Assembly: GCF_902497625.1 (NCBI RefSeq)
Contig: NZ_CABVGX010000010.1
Span: 62,001 to 126,000 of the forward strand
DNA length: 64,000 bases
Source: Pseudomonas fluorescens
GTDB taxonomy: Bacteria; Pseudomonadota; Gammaproteobacteria; Pseudomonadales; Pseudomonadaceae
Direction: 5' to 3'
Made by a program: the position numbers and the translations under genes. Shown piece by piece: positions 17,937 to 27,201 of this stretch; position 1 is the stretch's first letter; every line of letters begins with the position of its first letter. A model generated the notes under the pieces. That model was not told the origin of the DNA. It made no database searches and was given only the letters and a program-made list of their open reading frames with translations.

Positions 17937-20900
17937 TCAGGCCGGGTCGTTCTTGATCCTGAACCAGGCTGCATACAGCGCCGGCAAAAACAATAACGTC
18001 AACGCCGTGGCCACGATCAACCCGCCCATGATCGCCACCGCCATCGGCCCGAAAAACACACTGCGTGACAGCGGAATCATCGCCAGCACCGCTGCCAGTG
18101 CGGTCAGCACAATTGGCCGAAAGCGTCGCACTGTCGCCTCGATAATCGCCTGCCAGGGCTTCAGACCCGCCGCGATATCCTGCTCGATCTGATCCACCAA
18201 AATCACGGAATTGCGCATGATCATTCCCGACAGCGCAATCGTCCCCAGCATCGCCACAAAGCCGAAGGGCTGACGGAACACCATCAGAAACAGCGTCACC
18301 CCGATAAGCCCCAGCGGCGCCGTCAGAAACACCATCACCGTGCGTGAGAAACTGCGCAGTTGCAGCATCAGCAACGTCAGCACCACCACGATAAACAGCG
18401 GCACACCGGCCTTCACCGAGTTCTGCCCGCGTGCCGAATCCTCAACCGTGCCGCCCACGTCCAGTAAATAACCATCCGGCAACTGCGCGCGAATCGGATC
18501 GAGCGTCGGCATGATCTGCTGCACCAGCGTCGCCGGTTGCTGCTTGCCATAAATATCGGCGCGGACCGTCACGTTAGGCAGCCGATTGCGATGCCAGATG
18601 ATGCCTTCTTCGAAACCGTATTCGAGCGTGGCGATCTGTGACAAGGCCACGCTGCGACCGTTGTCGGTTGGCACCGCAAGGCTCGGCAGCAACGACAGTT
18701 CGGTGCGCTCATGCAAGGTGCCGCGCAGAAGAATCTCGATCAACTCATTGTCTTCGCGGTATTGACTGACGCTGGAACCGGTCAGCGAGCTCTGCAGAAA
18801 TTTCGCCAGGTTCGCCGTGCTCACGCCGAGGGCCCGCGCGCGGTCCTGATCGACATTGAGGTATACGACCTTGCTCGGTTCTTCCCAATCGAGATGGACA
18901 TTGACCACATGCGGATTCTCGCGAACCTTGGCCGCCACTTTTCTTGCCAGGTCACGGACTTCCTCGATGTGCTCACCGGTCACCCGAAACTGCACCGGAT
19001 ACCCCACGGGCGGGCCGTTCTCCAGTCGCGTGACCCGCGAGCGCAGGGTCGGGAATTGTTCATTGAGCGTTTCGATCAGCCACAGACGCAGCGTCTCACG
19101 CTCTTCAATGGTTTTGGCGAGTACGACAAACTGGGCGAAGCTTGCCGCAGGAAGTTGCTGATCGAGTGGCAGATAAAATCGCGGAGAACCGGTGCCGACA
19201 TAAGCCACATAGTTGTCGATGCCCGCATGGTCCTTGAGCAGTGCTTCCAGGCGCTTGACCTCGTCGGCGGTGTTGCTGAGGGACGCGCCCTCCGCCAGTT
19301 TCAAGTCAACCATCAATTCCAGGCGACCGGATGCCGGGAAGAACTGTTGTGGGACAAATCGAAACAGCACGACAGACGCCACGAACAACGCAACGGTCAG
19401 CACGATCACGGTTTTTCGGCGTCGCACGCACCACTCAACCAGTCGCCTGACGCGCTGATAAAACGGCGTGCCATAAGGGTCGAACTCGCCGTTCGCAGTG
19501 CCATGTCTGGCGGCATGAATTTTCGCCAGATCTGGCAGCAGTTTTTCCCCCAGATACGGCACAAAAACCACCGCCGCCACCCACGATGCCAGCAGCGCGA
19601 TGGTCACCACCTGGAAGATCGAGCGGGTGTATTCACCGGTGCCCGACTGGGCGGTAGCGATCGGCAGGAAACCGGCGGCGGTGATCAGCGTACCGGTGAG
19701 CATCGGGAACGCCGTGCTGGTCCAGGCGTAACTCGCGGCCTTCACCCGGTCGAAGCCCTGCTCCATTTTTATCGCCATCATTTCCACAGCGATGATCGCG
19801 TCGTCCACCAACAGTCCCAACGCCAGTACCAGCGCACCGAGGGAAATCTTGTGCAGGCCGATGCCAAGGTAATACATGCAGGCAAAGGTCATCGCCAACA
19901 CCAGCGGAATCGCCAGCGCCACCACCATGCCAGTGCGCACACCGAGCGAGAAGAAACTAACCAGCAACACAATCGCCAAGGCTTCCACCAGCACCTGAAC
20001 GAATTCCCCGACTCCGGTTTTCACCGCAGCCGGCTGGTCGGAGACCTTGCGCAATTGCATGCCCGCCGGCAGGTTTCTCTGGATTCGCGCGAATTCGACT
20101 TCCAGCGCCTTGCCCAGTACCAGAATGTCACCACCGTCCTTCATGGCCACGGCCAGACCTATTGCATCTTCGGCCATAAAACGCATGCGCGGCGCAGGGG
20201 GATCGTTGAAACCACGTCGCACGTTGGCGACATCGGAGATACGAAACGTACGATCACCGACGCGGATAGGGAAGTTCTTTATCTCTTCAACTGTCTGAAA
20301 ATTTCCCGACACCCGTAGCTGCAATCGTTCGCTGGTGGTTTCGAAAAACCCCGCCGTCGAGACCGCATTCTGCTCCTGCAGCGCCTGCTGCACTGCCGCC
20401 AGTGGCAAACCAAGGGTGGCGAGTTTGACGTTGGACAACTCGACCCAGATTTTCTCGTCCTGCAGCCCGAGCAGATCGACCTTGCCGACATCCTTGACCC
20501 GTTGCAGCTGGATCTGCACCCGATCGGCGTAGTCCTTGAGCACGGCGTAGTCGAAACCGTCGCCGGTCAACGCGTAGATATTGCCGAAGGTGGTACCGAA
20601 TTCATCGTTGAAAAACGGCCCCTGAACACCCGGCGGCAGGGTGTGACGGATGTCGCTGACCTTCTTGCGGACCTGATACCAGAGCTCGGGGATGTCCACC
20701 GAGTGCATGGAATCGCGGGCAATAAAGGTTACCTGGGATTCACCCGGGCGCGAGAACGACACGATGCGTTCGTACTCGCCGGTTTCCATCAGCTTCTTTT
20801 CGATGCGTTCAGTAACCTGCCGCGAGACTTCTTGCGCCGTCGCCCCCGGCCAGATCGTGCGCACGACCATGGCTTTGAAGGTGAACGGGGGATCTTCGCT

Positions 20901-21008
20901 TTGCCCCAGTTTGCTGTAGGAAAGTGCACCGACAACCGCGAGCAAGATCATCAGGAACAGTACGATCTGGCGATTGCGCAGCGCCCATTCGGAAAGATTG
21001 AAACTCAT
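17937..21008 (-). CDS. mexK: RND efflux transporter inner-membrane subunit, MexK-like
   Basis: A 1023-residue AcrB/HAE1-type proton-driven exporter. It has the usual two-fold organisation: a helix near residues 15-35, a large periplasmic loop, six helices around 335-540, then the repeat. The proton-relay Asp-Asp pair is visible in GLLVDDAIIAVEMM near residue 400. Length and neighbours (adaptor upstream, divergent TetR gene, plsB and rsmJ nearby) match mexK of P. aeruginosa, which exports triclosan and erythromycin with OpmH or OprM. No outer-membrane channel gene is in this operon, also as in mexJK. Substrates here are inferred. Confidence 0.85.
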   Translation of the reverse strand: MSFNLSEWALRNRQIVLFLMILLAVVGALSYSKLGQSEDPPFTFKAMVVRTIWPGATAQEVSRQVTERIEKKLMETGEYERIVSFSRPGESQVTFIARDSMHSVDIPELWYQVRKKVSDIRHTLPPGVQGPFFNDEFGTTFGNIYALTGDGFDYAVLKDYADRVQIQLQRVKDVGKVDLLGLQDEKIWVELSNVKLATLGLPLAAVQQALQEQNAVSTAGFFETTSERLQLRVSGNFQTVEEIKNFPIRVGDRTFRISDVANVRRGFNDPPAPRMRFMAEDAIGLAVAMKDGGDILVLGKALEVEFARIQRNLPAGMQLRKVSDQPAAVKTGVGEFVQVLVEALAIVLLVSFFSLGVRTGMVVALAIPLVLAMTFACMYYLGIGLHKISLGALVLALGLLVDDAIIAVEMMAIKMEQGFDRVKAASYAWTSTAFPMLTGTLITAAGFLPIATAQSGTGEYTRSIFQVVTIALLASWVAAVVFVPYLGEKLLPDLAKIHAARHGTANGEFDPYGTPFYQRVRRLVEWCVRRRKTVIVLTVALFVASVVLFRFVPQQFFPASGRLELMVDLKLAEGASLSNTADEVKRLEALLKDHAGIDNYVAYVGTGSPRFYLPLDQQLPAASFAQFVVLAKTIEERETLRLWLIETLNEQFPTLRSRVTRLENGPPVGYPVQFRVTGEHIEEVRDLARKVAAKVRENPHVVNVHLDWEEPSKVVYLNVDQDRARALGVSTANLAKFLQSSLTGSSVSQYREDNELIEILLRGTLHERTELSLLPSLAVPTDNGRSVALSQIATLEYGFEEGIIWHRNRLPNVTVRADIYGKQQPATLVQQIMPTLDPIRAQLPDGYLLDVGGTVEDSARGQNSVKAGVPLFIVVVLTLLMLQLRSFSRTVMVFLTAPLGLIGVTLFLMVFRQPFGFVAMLGTIALSGMIMRNSVILVDQIEQDIAAGLKPWQAIIEATVRRFRPIVLTALAAVLAMIPLSRSVFFGPMAVAIMGGLIVATALTLLFLPALYAAWFRIKNDPA

Positions 21009-21013
21009 CGGAC

Positions 21014-22114
21014 TTACTCCTTGTCCGCCAGATTGACCACTCGGTTGGAGCGATCCACCGGTCGCACCTGTTGTCCTTCGAGAAGCACATGAACCCCGGC
21101 GGCCACCACCCAGTCACTGGCGTTCAGGCCTTCGAGCACCGGCACGGTTTTATCGCCGAAGGCACCGACCCGAACCGGCACTTTCTTCAACGTATTGTTG
21201 GCGCCGAGCACCCAGACATAGGTGGCACCGTTTTCGGCGGTGACGGCGGACAGCGGAACCGACAGTGAAATGACGTCGGCGGTCTGGATGAAAACCCGTG
21301 CGCTCTGACCCAGTTCGGCGGGCACCTTGCCAGCGGTGAAGGCGATACGCGCGGCGAAAGTCCGCGATTTCGGATCGGCCGCCGGCGACAACTCGCGGAT
21401 GCGCCCGGCGAAGCGCTGATCCGGTTGAGTCCACAATTCCACGGTGACTGCCTGGCCGACCTTGAAGCGACCGAAACTCTGCTCCGGCAAACTGATCAGC
21501 ACTTCGCGCTCGCCGTCAGTGGCCAGGGTAAACACCGTTTGCCCGGCGGCCACCACCTGCCCGACCTCAACCGCACGTTTGGCCACCACGCCGTCCTGAG
21601 GCGCACGTAGCACGGCGTAACTGGCCTGGTTGGTCGAGACATTGAATTCAGCTCTGATTTGCTTGAGACGCGCTTCACCCGAGCGGTAAAGGTTTTCGGA
21701 ATTGTCGTAGAGCGAACGACTGACCATCTGACGGTCCATCAGCGTTTTATAACGGTCGCGCTCGGCCCGGACCAGGCTCAGGTTGGCTTCGGCAGCAGCG
21801 ACCTGCGCACGGGTCGCTTCCAGCTGCAGGCGTACATCCTGCGGATCGAGTTCGGCCAACGGCTGATCCGCCTTGACCCGTTGCCCCTCTTCCACCAGTC
21901 GTCGGCTGACTTTGCCGCCGATTCGGAAGGCCAGTTCCGGCTCATAGCGCGCTCGCACTTCACCAGGGAAACTTTTCATCGACTGGGCCGAAGGCTCCGG
22001 TTGCACCACCATCGCCGGCCGGACGCTGACCTGGGGCGCCTCCTCATGCCCGCACGCAGACAACAAAAAAGCCAGACCGACTGGCAACGCGAGGGGCGAG
22101 GCATAGCGGAACAT
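21014..22114 (-). CDS. mexJ: RND efflux periplasmic adaptor lipoprotein, MexJ-like
   Basis: A 366-residue membrane-fusion protein. The N-terminal signal ends in a lipobox (LLSACGHEE), so the protein is probably anchored to the outer face of the inner membrane. A biotinyl-lipoyl-like half (FRIGGKVSRRLVEEGQRVKADQPLAELD) precedes an alpha-hairpin (about 90-150). The second lipoyl half is VLRAPQDGVVAKRAVEVGQVV. Beta-barrel and membrane-proximal domains follow. The stop is five bases before the start of the RND subunit, so the two are coupled. It is transcribed divergently from the TetR gene. Confidence 0.87.
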   Translation of the reverse strand: MFRYASPLALPVGLAFLLSACGHEEAPQVSVRPAMVVQPEPSAQSMKSFPGEVRARYEPELAFRIGGKVSRRLVEEGQRVKADQPLAELDPQDVRLQLEATRAQVAAAEANLSLVRAERDRYKTLMDRQMVSRSLYDNSENLYRSGEARLKQIRAEFNVSTNQASYAVLRAPQDGVVAKRAVEVGQVVAAGQTVFTLATDGEREVLISLPEQSFGRFKVGQAVTVELWTQPDQRFAGRIRELSPAADPKSRTFAARIAFTAGKVPAELGQSARVFIQTADVISLSVPLSAVTAENGATYVWVLGANNTLKKVPVRVGAFGDKTVPVLEGLNASDWVVAAGVHVLLEGQQVRPVDRSNRVVNLADKE

Positions 22115-22151
22115 GGTGAAGGACCTTTCGCTAATGGTGCTTGGAATAATT

Positions 22152-22195
22152 ATACTGGCCAGTATGTTATTAATAGCAAACTTACCAGTCCAGTA
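22152..22195. promoter_or_regulatory. Palindromic operator(s) between mexJ-like and mexL-like genes
   Basis: A perfect 14-base palindrome ATACTGGCCAGTAT occupies 22152-22165. A second, partly matching site TACCAGTCCAGTA occupies 22183-22195. Both share ACTGG/CCAGT half-sites. They lie in the 94-base AT-rich gap between divergent promoters, where MexL-type TetR repressors bind. Confidence 0.75.
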
Positions 22196-22208
22196 TTAAA
22201 AGCGAATA

Positions 22209-22853
22209 ATGTCGAACAATCCTCCAACCTCAAACGGTCCGGGACGCCCCAAGGATCTGGCCAAACGCCAGGCGATCCTCGATGCGGCAAAAGTTCTCTT
22301 TCTGAGCAAGGGTTATGCGAGCACCAGCATGGATGCCGTAGCTGCCGAGGCGGGCGTGTCCAAACTGACCGTCTATAGCCATTTCAACGACAAGGAAACT
22401 TTGTTCTCGGCTGCTGTTGTCGCCAAATGCGAAGAACAATTGCCGAAGCTGTTCTTCGAATTGCCCGACGGGATCAGCGTGGAAGCGGTGCTGATCAACA
22501 TCGCACGAGGCTTCCACCATCTGATCAACAGCGACGAATCTGTAAATCTGCATCGGTTGATGATGGCCCTGGGTAGCCAGGATCCGAAGCTGTCGCAGAT
22601 TTTTTTCGAGGCAGGCCCGCAGCGCATGCTGCAGGGCATGGAGCGGCTGCTGAGCAAGGTTGACCAGATTGGCGCGCTGAGCATCGATAAACCGCGCAAC
22701 GCCGCCGAACATTTCTTTTGCCTGCTCAAGGGTGCGGCGAATTTTCGCTTGTTGTATGGCTGCGGCGAACCGTTGACCGGCGCGGCGGCCGAGAGCCATG
22801 TACAGGAAGTGGTGGGGTTGTTTATGCGGGCTTATCGACCAGCGTCAGCCTGA
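22209..22853 (+). CDS. mexL: TetR/AcrR-family repressor, MexL-like
   Basis: A 214-residue regulator. The N-terminal helix-turn-helix covers about residues 20-65 (RQAILDAAKVLFLSKGYAST, then AAEAGVSKLTVYSHFNDKE). The C-terminal ligand domain is of the TetR_C_7/AefR-like kind (DPKLSQIFFEAGPQRMLQGMERLL). It is divergent from the mexJK-like operon and probably represses both directions through the palindromes at 22152-22195. In P. aeruginosa MexL (212 aa) does this and is specific to mexJK. The inducer is unknown. Confidence 0.86.
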   Translation: MSNNPPTSNGPGRPKDLAKRQAILDAAKVLFLSKGYASTSMDAVAAEAGVSKLTVYSHFNDKETLFSAAVVAKCEEQLPKLFFELPDGISVEAVLINIARGFHHLINSDESVNLHRLMMALGSQDPKLSQIFFEAGPQRMLQGMERLLSKVDQIGALSIDKPRNAAEHFFCLLKGAANFRLLYGCGEPLTGAAAESHVQEVVGLFMRAYRPASA

Positions 22854-22898
22854 CGACTTTCGGTCGTCTGGGCTGGCCCTTCGCCGGAACGCCGCCCG

Positions 22899-22970
22899 GA
22901 GCAAGCTCGCCCCCACATTTGATCTTCACTCGACACACATCCAGTGTGGGAGCGAGCCTGCTCGCGATGG
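22899..22970. repeat. REP pair
   Basis: Arms GAGCAAGCTCGCCCCCACA and TGTGGGAGCGAGCCTGCTCG are inverted with about 27 bases between. They separate the convergent mexL-like and rsmJ genes. Confidence 0.75.
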
Positions 22971-22983
22971 GCACGACGCGGTC

Positions 22984-23766
22984 TCAGGGCTTCAGCGCTT
23001 TCTTGGGATAAATATCATACCGGCTGGACTTGCCATCCAGCGCATGGCTCGGTTTTGGCCCGGCAATGCACGGCGCCTTACGCGGTCGCTTGACCACCAC
23101 ACGGTGGCTGGCCAGCGCCAGCGCGGCTTCGAGCAAGGCCGGCGCGTCCGGGTCATCGCCCACCAGCGGCCGAAACAGGCGCATTTCCTTCTTCACCAGC
23201 GCGGTTTTCTCACGGTGCGGGAACATCGGGTCGAGGTAGATCACCTGCGGCGGCTCCCCTTGCCAGTTGCGCATCACCTCGATCGAATTGCCCTTGAGCA
23301 AACGCATCCGCGCCACGATCGACGCCACATCGAAATCTTCCGCGCCGCGCGCTAATCCGTCCTCCAGCAGCGCACCAATCAACGGCTGACGCTCGATCAG
23401 GCTCATCTCGCAACCAAGACTGGCCAGCACAAACGCATCTTTGCCCAGCCCCGCCGTAGCATCCAGCACCCTCGGTCGCACGCCCTGGGCGATGCCGACA
23501 GCTTTGGCGATCATCTGCCCCGTGCCGCCACCGAACAAGCGGCGATGCGCCGCGCCCCCCTCGACGAAGTCCACCCGAACCGGCCCCGGGGCGTCCGCTC
23601 CCAATTGCTGCAGTTGCAACCCGTGTTCACCCACCTGCAAGGCAAATTCGCCATCGGCGACCTGCAGCGGCAGATCCAGCCGCTCGGCCCACTGCTCGGC
23701 CTGGGCCTGAAATGCCGCGCTCAGGGCTTCTACATGGATGCGGCAAGCCGCAGGTTGCTCAATCAT
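22984..23766 (-). CDS. rsmJ: 16S rRNA (guanine1516-N2)-methyltransferase
   Basis: A 260-residue SAM-dependent methyltransferase that modifies G1516 of 16S rRNA. Motif I is [19 protein letters not shown] (near residue 98), then [16 protein letters not shown]. The catalytic N6/N2-type DPMF motif is in [15 protein letters not shown]. The [13 protein letters not shown] segment is typical of RsmJ. Length and position next to the mexL-like gene agree with P. aeruginosa gene order. The start ATG is at 23766. Confidence 0.91.
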   Translation of the reverse strand: MIEQPAACRIHVEALSAAFQAQAEQWAERLDLPLQVADGEFALQVGEHGLQLQQLGADAPGPVRVDFVEGGAAHRRLFGGGTGQMIAKAVGIAQGVRPRVLDATAGLGKDAFVLASLGCEMSLIERQPLIGALLEDGLARGAEDFDVASIVARMRLLKGNSIEVMRNWQGEPPQVIYLDPMFPHREKTALVKKEMRLFRPLVGDDPDAPALLEAALALASHRVVVKRPRKAPCIAGPKPSHALDGKSSRYDIYPKKALKP

Positions 23767-23859
23767 GGGAAAACACGCTCAAAAAATTAATGATCGGCGA
23801 AAACGGCCGATAACAAAACTAACGAGCATTTTGCCAGAGCCGAGCGTCGACCGAGAAAA

Positions 23860-24480
23860 ATGTCAGACATTCAACCTACATTCACAGGCTTCATTTCGCC
23901 CTACGGCGATTACAGCCTGCGAAATACCCAGGCACTGAGCGGTGTCAGTCACCTATGGCAGGATTTCTTTGCCCGGGCGCTGGCCGAGCAGTCGGGGGAT
24001 GTGCTGCCCAAATCGTTGAATTTTCCGCCTGTCGATGTCGAAAGTCCGCAAGAGCCCACCGTCGGCAGCGAGTTGCTCGCGCACATCGTTTCGCAACGCG
24101 AATGCGATGTCACGGACACCCAGGTCAAACCGCCTGAGCCGCTGTTTTTACCGATTGCCGAGTTCGAGATGGACTTGGGCGACAAGCCTTTCCCACCGTT
24201 CCCGGCCGACGAGCTCGTTGCTCAACAGAAGCAGCAGGATTTCGAAAGCAGTTGGGTACGCCCTATCGTGCTGACTCACGGCCAGCTGATGTCGATATCC
24301 GGTGCAGCACCGCAACCCCGTCCACTGCACCTGCCGATTGCTGAATTCGAGCTGGACCTGCTCGACAAACCTTTCCCGCCGTTCTCGTCCGAAGAGCTGG
24401 TGGAACAGCAGAAGAACTTCGATTTCGACATCGGCTGGGCGCGCCCGATCGTACTGCAGAACCTGCGCATCGCCGCCTGA
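23860..24480 (+). CDS. Conserved hypothetical protein with an internal 44-residue duplication
   Basis: A 206-residue soluble protein with no signal peptide. Two copies of a 44-residue module lie at residues 95-138 and 156-199. Each begins LPIAEFE and contains DLxDKPFPPF, a Glu-Leu-Val-x-Gln-Gln-Lys helix, and a terminal W-x-RPIVL. The copies are about 75 percent identical by eye, joined by an 17-residue linker. No enzyme motif is visible and no known domain was recognised. The gene is divergent from rsmJ, and a conserved gene of unknown function occupies the same place in other pseudomonads. Confidence 0.75.
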   Translation: MSDIQPTFTGFISPYGDYSLRNTQALSGVSHLWQDFFARALAEQSGDVLPKSLNFPPVDVESPQEPTVGSELLAHIVSQRECDVTDTQVKPPEPLFLPIAEFEMDLGDKPFPPFPADELVAQQKQQDFESSWVRPIVLTHGQLMSISGAAPQPRPLHLPIAEFELDLLDKPFPPFSSEELVEQQKNFDFDIGWARPIVLQNLRIAA

Positions 24481-24483
24481 CCC

Positions 24484-25179
24484 TCAGCGACAGACCGACC
24501 ACGGCCCGACATCGAGATGAAAGTGATTTCGATGGGCGGCGTTGTAATCCGGGCTCAGCACCACACTGAACATGTCACAGGCGCCGTCGCGAACCTGACG
24601 TAGAAAACGTGCGTCCTGATTATCCTTTGGCCAGTCCTTCAGCACGTTGATGGCGCGGCCGTCGGCCAGACGAAATCCGGAGATATCCAATGCATCGGCG
24701 CTGGCATGCTGGCTGCGCCGGCCGTCCTCGCGACCGTAAACGTTGCGGCAGGCGAAGCTGCCCAGATGATCGACGCGCCTCACGGCCTGGCCATATACCG
24801 ACTGAGCCGCCGGTTGCAGGGCGTGGCGTTCGAACAGCGCAAACGACACCGCCAGGCGGCAACTGGCGAGGAAGCTGCTGCTCAGCGCCACCTCCCCCCC
24901 TTGGACGCGCAACGTGTTGGTCAACGGGCACTTCGCGTCGGGGCTGTCGGCCTGACGGGCCACGCGCAGCCCGGAAGTGCTCAGGGCCTGATCGCACAGT
25001 TGTGGGTCATCGCGCAGCCGCATCAGTTTGTAGCGCGTCAGATAATTGGGATCAGCCCTGACGTCCAGCGGTGCCCACGGATTCCACTGCGGCGGCAGCG
25101 TGACCCAACCGCGCCAGACGCTCAATGTTGCGCCGCCAATGATCACCAGCATCAGCCACAGGCCCCAACGAAACCGCAT
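24484..25179 (-). CDS. Extensin-like C-terminal domain protein, membrane anchored
   Basis: A 231-residue protein with an N-terminal membrane helix (about residues 6-22), so the rest is periplasmic. The body matches the bacterial extensin_C family. Conserved cysteines occur in ADSPDAKCPLTN, GSFACRNVYGR and DGACDMFS. SQHASADALDISGF and YNAAHRNHFHLDVG give histidine and aspartate residues placed like the zinc ligands of LAS-type (VanY/MepA-like) peptidases. A peptidoglycan-directed role is inferred from this resemblance, not shown. It starts two bases after the stop of the ICL/PEPM gene and ends a four-gene minus-strand operon. Confidence 0.8.
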   Translation of the reverse strand: MRFRWGLWLMLVIIGGATLSVWRGWVTLPPQWNPWAPLDVRADPNYLTRYKLMRLRDDPQLCDQALSTSGLRVARQADSPDAKCPLTNTLRVQGGEVALSSSFLASCRLAVSFALFERHALQPAAQSVYGQAVRRVDHLGSFACRNVYGREDGRRSQHASADALDISGFRLADGRAINVLKDWPKDNQDARFLRQVRDGACDMFSVVLSPDYNAAHRNHFHLDVGPWSVCR

Positions 25180-25181
25180 CG

Positions 25182-26003
25182 TCAGCCCTTGAACAATTGA
25201 TTGGCTTGCGCGTAAGGCATTGAGCGCGAGGTAAAGCTGAAGGTGCCTGACGTCTTGACCTCTTGTGCGGCGCGAAAGAACTCGCCATACGCGGCCAGCG
25301 CAAACGCAGACCCGACACTGATTCGTTTGACGCCCATTGCACTCAGTTGCTCGACCGTAAGTTTGAGCCCGCCGGACATCAGCACATTGACTGGCTTCGG
25401 CGCTACGGCACGCACCACCGCCAAAACATCTTCAGCACTGCGCAGCCCCGGCGCGTACAACACATCGGCGCCAGCTCCGGCAAATGCCTGCAAGCGGCGA
25501 ATGGTGTCGTCCAGGTCAGGATTGCCATGCAGGAAATTCTCGGCCCGCGCCGTTAGCGTAAAGGGGAAAGGCAAGCTGCGCGCGGCGGAGACGGCGGCTT
25601 CGATGCGCGCAACGGCGTGCTCGAAACAGTAAATCGGTGCGTGCTCGCGGCCCGTGGCGTCCTCGATTGAAGCGCCGACGGCCCCCGCAGCCGCGACGCG
25701 CAAAATACTCTGTGCGCATGGCGCCGGGTCATCGGCAAAGCCGTTTTCCAGATCGACCGCGACCGGCAGATCAGTTGCGTCAACGATGGCCCGAACATTC
25801 GCCAACGTATCGTCCAGCGTCAGGCCGCCATCCGCTCGGCCTTGAGAAAAAGCGTAGCCAGCGCTGGTCGTCGCCAATGCCTCGAAGCCAAGGCTGGCGA
25901 GCATTTTTGCCGAGCCGGCGTCCCACGGGTTGGGAATGACAAACGCCCCGTCGCGCTCGTGCAGGGCTTTGAACGCTTGGGCTCGAAGGGTTTGCGCATC
26001 CAT
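25182..26003 (-). CDS. Isocitrate lyase/PEP mutase superfamily protein
   Basis: A 273-residue TIM-barrel enzyme of the ICL/PEPM superfamily. The metal-binding and catalytic region is recognisable as AVDLENGFADDP (near residue 82) and GASIEDATGREH (near 113). Family members cleave or form C-C or P-C bonds of oxyacids (2-methylisocitrate lyase, oxaloacetate hydrolase, phosphonomutases). The KKCGH-type lyase cysteine motif is not evident here, so a classical isocitrate lyase function is unlikely. The substrate is unknown. It is cotranscribed with the DUF72 and extensin-like genes. Confidence 0.8.
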   Translation of the reverse strand: MDAQTLRAQAFKALHERDGAFVIPNPWDAGSAKMLASLGFEALATTSAGYAFSQGRADGGLTLDDTLANVRAIVDATDLPVAVDLENGFADDPAPCAQSILRVAAAGAVGASIEDATGREHAPIYCFEHAVARIEAAVSAARSLPFPFTLTARAENFLHGNPDLDDTIRRLQAFAGAGADVLYAPGLRSAEDVLAVVRAVAPKPVNVLMSGGLKLTVEQLSAMGVKRISVGSAFALAAYGEFFRAAQEVKTSGTFSFTSRSMPYAQANQLFKG

Positions 26004-26035
26004 TGGCAGGCTCCTGAAGAAGGGACGAGGACGCC

Positions 26036-26893
26036 TCAGAGCAAACCAAGTTGTTCGGCGGCGGGCTCTCTGTATAACTCAGGCAGCGGCGGCAGGCCAG
26101 GCAAACGCAGCATCAGTTGTGCGTGGAAACGTTGCGCGAGTTTCGCTGCGAACAGATTGTCGGAAGTGTGCAGGAAGATGTAGGGCGTGCGCCCCTCTTC
26201 AATCCACTCGGCGAATTTCTGCACCCAGGGTTCGAGGAATGGATCATTGGCTTCCAGCTGCGGATGGCCGATGAAGCGCACTTGCGGAGACTGCGTGAAC
26301 GCGGCCGGCCGTGGCGGAACTCGGGGTTTGTGTGACTGCGCGTGCAGCACGGCGGGGTCGGTCGATGTGCAGCTGAACAGTGCGCGCGGATCCAGGCAAA
26401 TGCGTTCGACGCCACGCTCAAGCAACAGCCGATTGAGCGCGCGCTCGGCTTCACCCTTGGCGAAAAACTCATCGTGGCGCACTTCGACGGCCAAGGGTCG
26501 GTCGACGGCTTCGATGAACGCGGCCAATTCGGGCAAGCGCTGCGGCGTGAAGCTTTTTGATAACTGCAACCACAGCGGCGATACGCGAACGCCCAACGGC
26601 CTGAGCAATTGCAGGAACGTCTCGGCGCCAGTCAGTTGTTCGCGCAGGTCACCACCGTGGCTGATGTCGCGGGGAAACTTGGCGGTGAAACGAAAATGCT
26701 CCGGCATGACCTCGGCCCAACGCTGTACCGTGGATGCAGCCGGGCTCGCGTAGAAAGTCGTATTACCTTCCACGGCATTAAATATTCGAGAATAGAAATT
26801 GAGGAATTCTGCAGGCTTTGCATCAGGCGGATAAAGGTAATCGCGCCAGGCGCTTTCACTCCACGACGGGCAGCCGAGGAAGTAAGGCAGCAC
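26036..26893 (-). CDS. DUF72-family protein (YecE-like)
   Basis: A 285-residue TIM-barrel-like protein of the DUF72 family. Landmarks are FLGCPSWSESAWRDYLYPP at the N-terminus, NAVEGNTTFYASPAASTVQRWAE, FRFTAKFPRDISH, and PLAVEVRHDEFF. The biochemical function of the family is unsettled. The best start is GTG 26893, which overlaps the stop of the upstream gene; the frame is open further upstream inside that gene, so the exact start is uncertain. It is second in the four-gene minus-strand operon. Confidence 0.83.
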   Translation of the reverse strand: MLPYFLGCPSWSESAWRDYLYPPDAKPAEFLNFYSRIFNAVEGNTTFYASPAASTVQRWAEVMPEHFRFTAKFPRDISHGGDLREQLTGAETFLQLLRPLGVRVSPLWLQLSKSFTPQRLPELAAFIEAVDRPLAVEVRHDEFFAKGEAERALNRLLLERGVERICLDPRALFSCTSTDPAVLHAQSHKPRVPPRPAAFTQSPQVRFIGHPQLEANDPFLEPWVQKFAEWIEEGRTPYIFLHTSDNLFAAKLAQRFHAQLMLRLPGLPPLPELYREPAAEQLGLL

Positions 26894-26895
26894 CG

Positions 26896-27201
26896 TCAGA
26901 TGTACAGGTCGAGACCCAGCACATCCGCATCCCAATCGACAAAACCGGCGGTGCTGAGGTAGCTGGCCAGTGCCATCGCCACACTTTTGCTCATGGCGCG
27001 GTGGTAAAGCATGTCTTGCTGACGGGCCGGCAGGTTGCTCAGGCGTTGCGCGGAAGCTTTGGCAGCGCGAGCGGCCATTTGCTCTTCGGAGGGGAATTCC
27101 AGTTCTCCATCAATATCGATGGAGTCGTCCTCGACCACGCGGCCTCTGGCAGGCTTGCGCTTGATGGGGTAGGACTGTGAGGAAAGGCCGTCTATACGCA
27201 T
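26896..27201 (-). CDS. Conserved hypothetical protein
   Basis: A 101-residue protein starting at ATG 27201 (MRIDGLSSQSYPIKRK). A basic N-terminus and an acidic patch (VVEDDSIDIDGELEF) are followed by a helical half containing NLPARQQDMLYHRAMSKSVAMALASYL. There is no signal peptide. Nothing identifies a function. It is the first gene of the operon with the DUF72, ICL/PEPM and extensin-like genes. A longer in-frame start exists at 27258 but lacks support. Confidence 0.7.
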   Translation of the reverse strand: MRIDGLSSQSYPIKRKPARGRVVEDDSIDIDGELEFPSEEQMAARAAKASAQRLSNLPARQQDMLYHRAMSKSVAMALASYLSTAGFVDWDADVLGLDLYI

